A DNA stretch of 64,000 nt from Mariniblastus sp. (lineage in GTDB: Bacteria; Planctomycetota; Planctomycetia; Pirellulales; Pirellulaceae): assembly GCA_011523945.1 (NCBI GenBank), contig WTFU01000092.1, positions 1,859 to 65,858 of the forward strand, read 5' to 3'. Position 1 is the first letter of the stretch. Each line of letters starts with the position of its first letter. Below, piece by piece: positions 60,564 to 64,000 of this stretch. A program made the position numbers and the translations under genes. Under the pieces are notes generated by a model that was not told the DNA's origin, made no database searches, and saw only the letters and a program-made list of their open reading frames with translations.

Positions 60564-62324
60564 TTAAAAAATCAACCGCTCGAACCACCCGTTTACCACT
60601 GTCCAAAGCAATACGAATATCGCAATGGAGAATGCTAGAGGAATCAACAGGATTTGCCACGTCAGGTTCGGTGTGACGGCTGCCGCAACGGTGGCGGTAG
60701 GTTGTCCCGACTCCGAACCCAAGGATGTGGCGCCTCGTTCCTGTGATACGAACGCTTCGCGGGGAGGGTTCAGTGGGGCTGGAGCTTTGACCAAGTCAAT
60801 GTCCTCCGGAGCAGCGGTCAAAAGAGTTTGGGTTTCGGAAATTACCGCTCCCGAATAATCCACTTCGGCGGTTGACGCATCCGCGGATGTTGCAAAAGTA
60901 CTGGTAATCGAACCGTCCACAGGTTCCTGTAGGAGAGGGACTTTTTTCACTACCAAGGAAGGTGAGGTGCTCTCAGAGAATTCAAAAGTCGGTAAATTTG
61001 ATTTTGAGAGTTTGGTCGATTTCTTTTCGGGCTCAGACTTTTCGGGCTCAGACTTTTCGGGCTCAGTTGACGGGCGGGTCTTTGTTTCCTCTTCTTGATC
61101 GTCTTCTGAATCGTCGCTGTCCCAGTCGTCATCACTGTCACCGACGCCTAGGAAGAAATCGGCACGCTGAACTGATTCAGGGTCAATCTTGCGAAGTTCT
61201 TCGATGTACTGTTTGGCTTCTGGTTTGGGGCAGGCGCGAAGATACGTGATCACGGGTACACGCAACCAATTCGACTCGGAATCTGCGTCTTTGAACATCT
61301 GAACCAGTCTCTCCATTACCGACCAGTCTTTCCAGCGAGCTAGGTCCGGAATAATCATGTCCGCCATTTTGGGGCGGTCGAGTAGGTGTCGGATAGCGAC
61401 AACGATTCGTTGTTTCGGAATCAAGTCAACTTCGGTGCCGTGAAAGCGGAGTGCGGAAACGGCAGCGAGCGTGTCCACGTAATCGACTTCTTGGTCTTCT
61501 AAAAATGTTTTTTCAATTAAATCGACGCCGTCTTCCCCTTTGAGTGTCAGATAGCATGCAATTAGCGCGTCCAGGCCAGCTCTTTTTTTGCGACTGCCGG
61601 AATTGATGAGATCCTCAAGCAATTGGGTGTCTTCGGGTTTACCGCAAACGCCGAGCATCGTGAAATATAAACGTCTCCGACTAACCGAAGTTTCCGGGTT
61701 GTTTATCCAGCCAATGATTTTTTCGCGATCCATTTGGTCTTTCATCGCGATCAAGTCTTCGTAAGGAGCTTGAGCAAATTCGTCATAAGCATCGAATGCG
61801 AGGACCGATTCTTTGTCTTCAAAGAAGTTTTGAAAAAACACTAATCTTTCCGGGCCCTTTTCCGGAAGTGTTTGGATATCCGAAAGGTACTTAAACACGC
61901 GATCACTGGCTTTCATCGGTGTTGTCCATGAAACCTTGGGAGGATCGACGCCCATCACCAAGAATTTCTGCCCGATAGGGTAGTTGCCCACCAGTTGGGT
62001 GTTGAAGGTCATCGATTCACTTACGAATTTCTCCCCCTTCAATACTTGCTCGATCTCAAATTTGGCTTTGGGGAAATCGGCATTGGGGTCATCGCTGGGA
62101 GGTGGGATTTCAACTAGCTTGGCAACAACCGCGATATCGTTTGAGTTAAGTTGGTCAGAGAAAGTCATTGCCACGGCTGAACAAAACGGACAGGCATTCG
62201 ACGCCACCGTCGTTTCGGCATGATTGGCTTCGACCTCGCGGGGGAGGTTAAGCACTGCAACTGCCGACAGGAGGCCGGCCAAGGCAGTTAGTAAGCGAAG
62301 CATTCTGTGGTTTCTCTTAAACAT
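60564..62324 (-). CDS. Secreted CPFC-motif protein with helical repeats and C-terminal anchor
   Basis: 586 residues. Signal peptide (about 1-33), then CPFC (45-48) near the mature N-terminus and a beta-rich domain (about 50-150). Residues 180-375 hold HEAT-like repeats. A Glu/Asp/Ser-rich region (about 395-425) has three copies of the pentapeptide SEPEK, coded by a 15-base repeat (61024-61066). A Pro/Ala/Ser/Thr-rich part and one membrane helix (about 553-578) end the protein, so most of it faces the periplasm. CPFC could bind metal or take part in thiol chemistry. No family recognised beyond the broad fold. ATGs at 62324 and 62303 are alternative starts. Confidence 0.75.
   Translation of the reverse strand: MFKRNHRMLRLLTALAGLLSAVAVLNLPREVEANHAETTVASNACPFCSAVAMTFSDQLNSNDIAVVAKLVEIPPPSDDPNADFPKAKFEIEQVLKGEKFVSESMTFNTQLVGNYPIGQKFLVMGVDPPKVSWTTPMKASDRVFKYLSDIQTLPEKGPERLVFFQNFFEDKESVLAFDAYDEFAQAPYEDLIAMKDQMDREKIIGWINNPETSVSRRRLYFTMLGVCGKPEDTQLLEDLINSGSRKKRAGLDALIACYLTLKGEDGVDLIEKTFLEDQEVDYVDTLAAVSALRFHGTEVDLIPKQRIVVAIRHLLDRPKMADMIIPDLARWKDWSVMERLVQMFKDADSESNWLRVPVITYLRACPKPEAKQYIEELRKIDPESVQRADFFLGVGDSDDDWDSDDSEDDQEEETKTRPSTEPEKSEPEKSEPEKKSTKLSKSNLPTFEFSESTSPSLVVKKVPLLQEPVDGSITSTFATSADASTAEVDYSGAVISETQTLLTAAPEDIDLVKAPAPLNPPREAFVSQERGATSLGSESGQPTATVAAAVTPNLTWQILLIPLAFSIAIFVLLWTVVNGWFERLIF
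61024..61066 (-). repeat. 15-base tandem repeat encoding SEPEK
   Basis: About 2.9 copies of TTTTCGGGCTCAGAC, in frame in the gene at 60564. Such in-frame arrays change length easily by slippage. Confidence 0.8.
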
Positions 62325-62530
62325 AAAACGAATTTAGTTTTTCGTGGTTAAATGGGTTTGGGTGCGAGACTGAAGGGTGCCCGAAACTGTAGGGGATAAC
62401 GTACTCGCTTCCGCAGTGTCTACGCAAACCGTATCGTATCTGTTTTGGCAAAAAAAAGAAAACGAGCTATTGCAAAGATATGTTAAAATCCCCGAAAAAG
62501 TGTGGGAAATTACCAAGATTTAAGACTTTG
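62325..62530. other. Short gap upstream of the CPFC gene
   Basis: 206 bases with no gene; AT-rich in places (62441-62520). The FtsX permease stop lies at the far end, so both genes may share one transcript or this holds the promoter of the CPFC gene. Confidence 0.3.
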
Positions 62531-64000
62531 CTATTTCCCAAGGGATTTAGAGACATCAGTTCGGTAGGCTGAAATTGCCGGGTAGATCCCAACGACCACA
62601 GCAAGCAGCATTAGTCCGGGAATTACCAGCAGTTCCGGCGACACTGAGCCGCTGATGAGACTGTCGGGGATAAAGCCGAGAGTTAGCACCGAAATGTCGA
62701 CTGCCGGCGCGAAATCGAAGAAGCCAAGTGGCACTCCCGTTGAGTTCTCCACGTTCGGTCCAAGAAGACCGTTCAGACTGTGACCGAGGAGCCAGCCGAG
62801 CAACCCTCCCATGAGTGCTAGCAAAACTGATTCGCAGAGAATAATACTCATCACTCTGGAGCGATTGGCACCGAGAGCACGCATCACGGCGATCTCGTGT
62901 TTTCTTTGGTTCATGGAGTTGTAGATTCCCACCAGAATGCTGAGGGCAGAAACGATGCAGATCATGCAGGTAAGCCCCAACAGCAGCCAGCGGATTGGGT
63001 CGACGAACACTTGGAAAAGGGAAGCGACTTCCATGACTGGGTTGACCGCTTGTGCAGCCTTTTGAGATCTTTCAGGCCGATAGGGCGTCCAATCCAATGT
63101 TGTTTCGAGGTCGCCTTCGTTGATCTGGCCGGGTAAGAAATAGCCGATTGCTCCAACTTCATCGCTTAAAGAGGTGCGAACTAAAATAGAGGTAACCTCT
63201 CGTTGTTCGATAGGCAGCGGAATTCTTGTGGCATTTTGTTTTCTCGCGAACTCATCTTCTTCCGAGAGTGTCGGAGTATCAGGGGGTGGCTCGTCTGTCG
63301 AGGCGGTAGGGTTGTCACCGGCAGTTTCGGGGGCGTCCGCTTCATCATCAAAAAATGAATCATCGAGTGGGTCGAGTACGACCTCATCTTCGGTTTCTGC
63401 GTTGAGATCATCCTCGGTTTTTAGAACGCCATCTTTTTCAATCGTCTTGGCGTGATCTTCCATTAGGAAGAAACCTTCCATGTTCAGAAAAACCACTCGG
63501 TCATTAGGAGTACCTGTGCCCTCGATAATTCCGACAACGGTGTAATCTTGTTCGTGAATATGGGCGCTGCTGCTATTGGGGTCGCCGTGTGTAGCTTGGA
63601 GTTTGTCGCCGAGTTTTATGTCGCAACGGTCGGCAACGATCGAACCAACAACGCACTCAAAGAGGCCGTTTTCTTCACTCTTCTCAACAAAATTCCTTCC
63701 CTCAGCGAACTGGAATTTTTTATCCGAGTCGATGTCGAGAACGAGGTCAGTAAAAAAGTTAGGCGTGGTGCCGACACAGCGGAAAGCGAGTTGAGTTTCC
63801 GGGTCGACGTAGTAGTCGCCCTGGCACAAAGGGACAGCGATGTGAGTGTAGCGTTTGTAGAGACCTCGCTCGTTGAGTTTCATCGCCGAGGTCTGTTGGA
63901 AGTCAAATGCGTCCTTGATCAACGCGTTCGAAAGTGCGGCACCAATGCCGGTAGATCCCGGTAAATTGGGCGAAGTTAGTTCCATTGTTTCGTCTACAGC
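62531..64000 (-). CDS. FtsX/MacB-type ABC permease, cut by the window edge
   Basis: At least 489 residues; the frame stays open to base 64000, so the true N-terminus (including the first membrane helix) lies outside. Visible are the periplasmic core domain, with the first part (SNALIKDAFDFQQTSAMKLNERG to the YYVDPETQLAFRCVGTTPNFF region), a long acidic insertion (about 195-250 from base 63985: EDEVVLDPLDDSFFDDEADA) and three C-terminal membrane segments with the MNQRKHEIAVMRALGANRSRVMSIILCES motif. No ATPase is in the window beyond it. It is a different permease from the one at 4188. Confidence 0.88.
   Translation of the reverse strand, partial: AVDETMELTSPNLPGSTGIGAALSNALIKDAFDFQQTSAMKLNERGLYKRYTHIAVPLCQGDYYVDPETQLAFRCVGTTPNFFTDLVLDIDSDKKFQFAEGRNFVEKSEENGLFECVVGSIVADRCDIKLGDKLQATHGDPNSSSAHIHEQDYTVVGIIEGTGTPNDRVVFLNMEGFFLMEDHAKTIEKDGVLKTEDDLNAETEDEVVLDPLDDSFFDDEADAPETAGDNPTASTDEPPPDTPTLSEEDEFARKQNATRIPLPIEQREVTSILVRTSLSDEVGAIGYFLPGQINEGDLETTLDWTPYRPERSQKAAQAVNPVMEVASLFQVFVDPIRWLLLGLTCMICIVSALSILVGIYNSMNQRKHEIAVMRALGANRSRVMSIILCESVLLALMGGLLGWLLGHSLNGLLGPNVENSTGVPLGFFDFAPAVDISVLTLGFIPDSLISGSVSPELLVIPGLMLLAVVVGIYPAISAYRTDVSKSLGK

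Noticed and set aside
1..64000. tRNA, rRNA, CRISPR, insertion sequences, prophage or restriction-type defence system
   Set aside because: Looked for on both strands by eye; no cloverleaf, spaced direct-repeat array, transposase, integrase or toxin-antitoxin pair was found.

Overview
The window looks like chromosomal DNA from a planctomycete, most likely the Pirellulales group. The evidence is a secreted planctomycete-type cytochrome protein (DUF1549/DUF1553) followed by a Tat-exported DUF1501 protein, an adaptor protein with EF-hands added at its C-terminus, an over-long TolC lipoprotein, HEAT-repeat and toroid-repeat envelope proteins, and loosely packed, mostly short operons. By eye the GC content is close to half (not computed). 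I see no rRNA, tRNA, CRISPR array, insertion sequence or prophage, so this is core chromosome rather than an island.

Layout. 1-12 kb (minus strand): a HEAT-repeat protein, argH, and a four-gene MacAB-TolC-like export operon (TolC, HlyD adaptor with EF-hands, ATPase, FtsX permease). 12-20 kb (plus): a membrane coiled-coil protein with a clear sigma-70 promoter, a rhomboid protease, and the DUF1549/DUF1501 pair. 20-26 kb (plus): small hypotheticals, class II aldolase, a dGTPase-like HD hydrolase, a PIN-TRAM membrane protein, then a long intergenic region holding a hidden 37-codon membrane ORF and a possible small RNA. 26-33 kb (minus): a TPR protein, the ferrous iron operon feoA-feoB-Cys-rich protein behind a Fur-box promoter, a response regulator and a hypothetical. 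33-38 kb (plus): a DEAD-box helicase and glnE. 38-44 kb: cysK, a nuclease-like orphan, an NRDE protein, fabH and a toroid-repeat membrane protein. 44-49 kb (plus): panC, an Lgt with a PDZ-like insertion, an ECF sigma factor with a membrane anti-sigma, and a Trp-rich hypothetical. 49-56.6 kb (plus): two Gfo/Idh/MocA dehydrogenases, floA and its partner, a beta-hydroxyacid dehydrogenase and a SufS-like desulfurase. 56.6-64 kb (minus): a betaine-lipid operon (btaA, btaB, small membrane protein), two adjacent CCFG-motif paralogues, a secreted CPFC protein, and an FtsX permease cut by the window edge.

Much of the content concerns the envelope: export, lipoprotein maturation, membrane lipids, flotillin, rhomboid and sigma/anti-sigma signalling. 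The rest is housekeeping metabolism (arginine, cysteine, pantothenate, fatty acids, nitrogen control, glycolysis and Fe-S supply). The most unusual items are the Lgt with a PDZ-like insertion, the betaine-lipid operon, the EF-hand adaptor with a giant TolC, the CoiA-like nuclease with a winged-helix tail, and the hidden membrane micro-ORF whose ribosome site lies inside a perfect hairpin.
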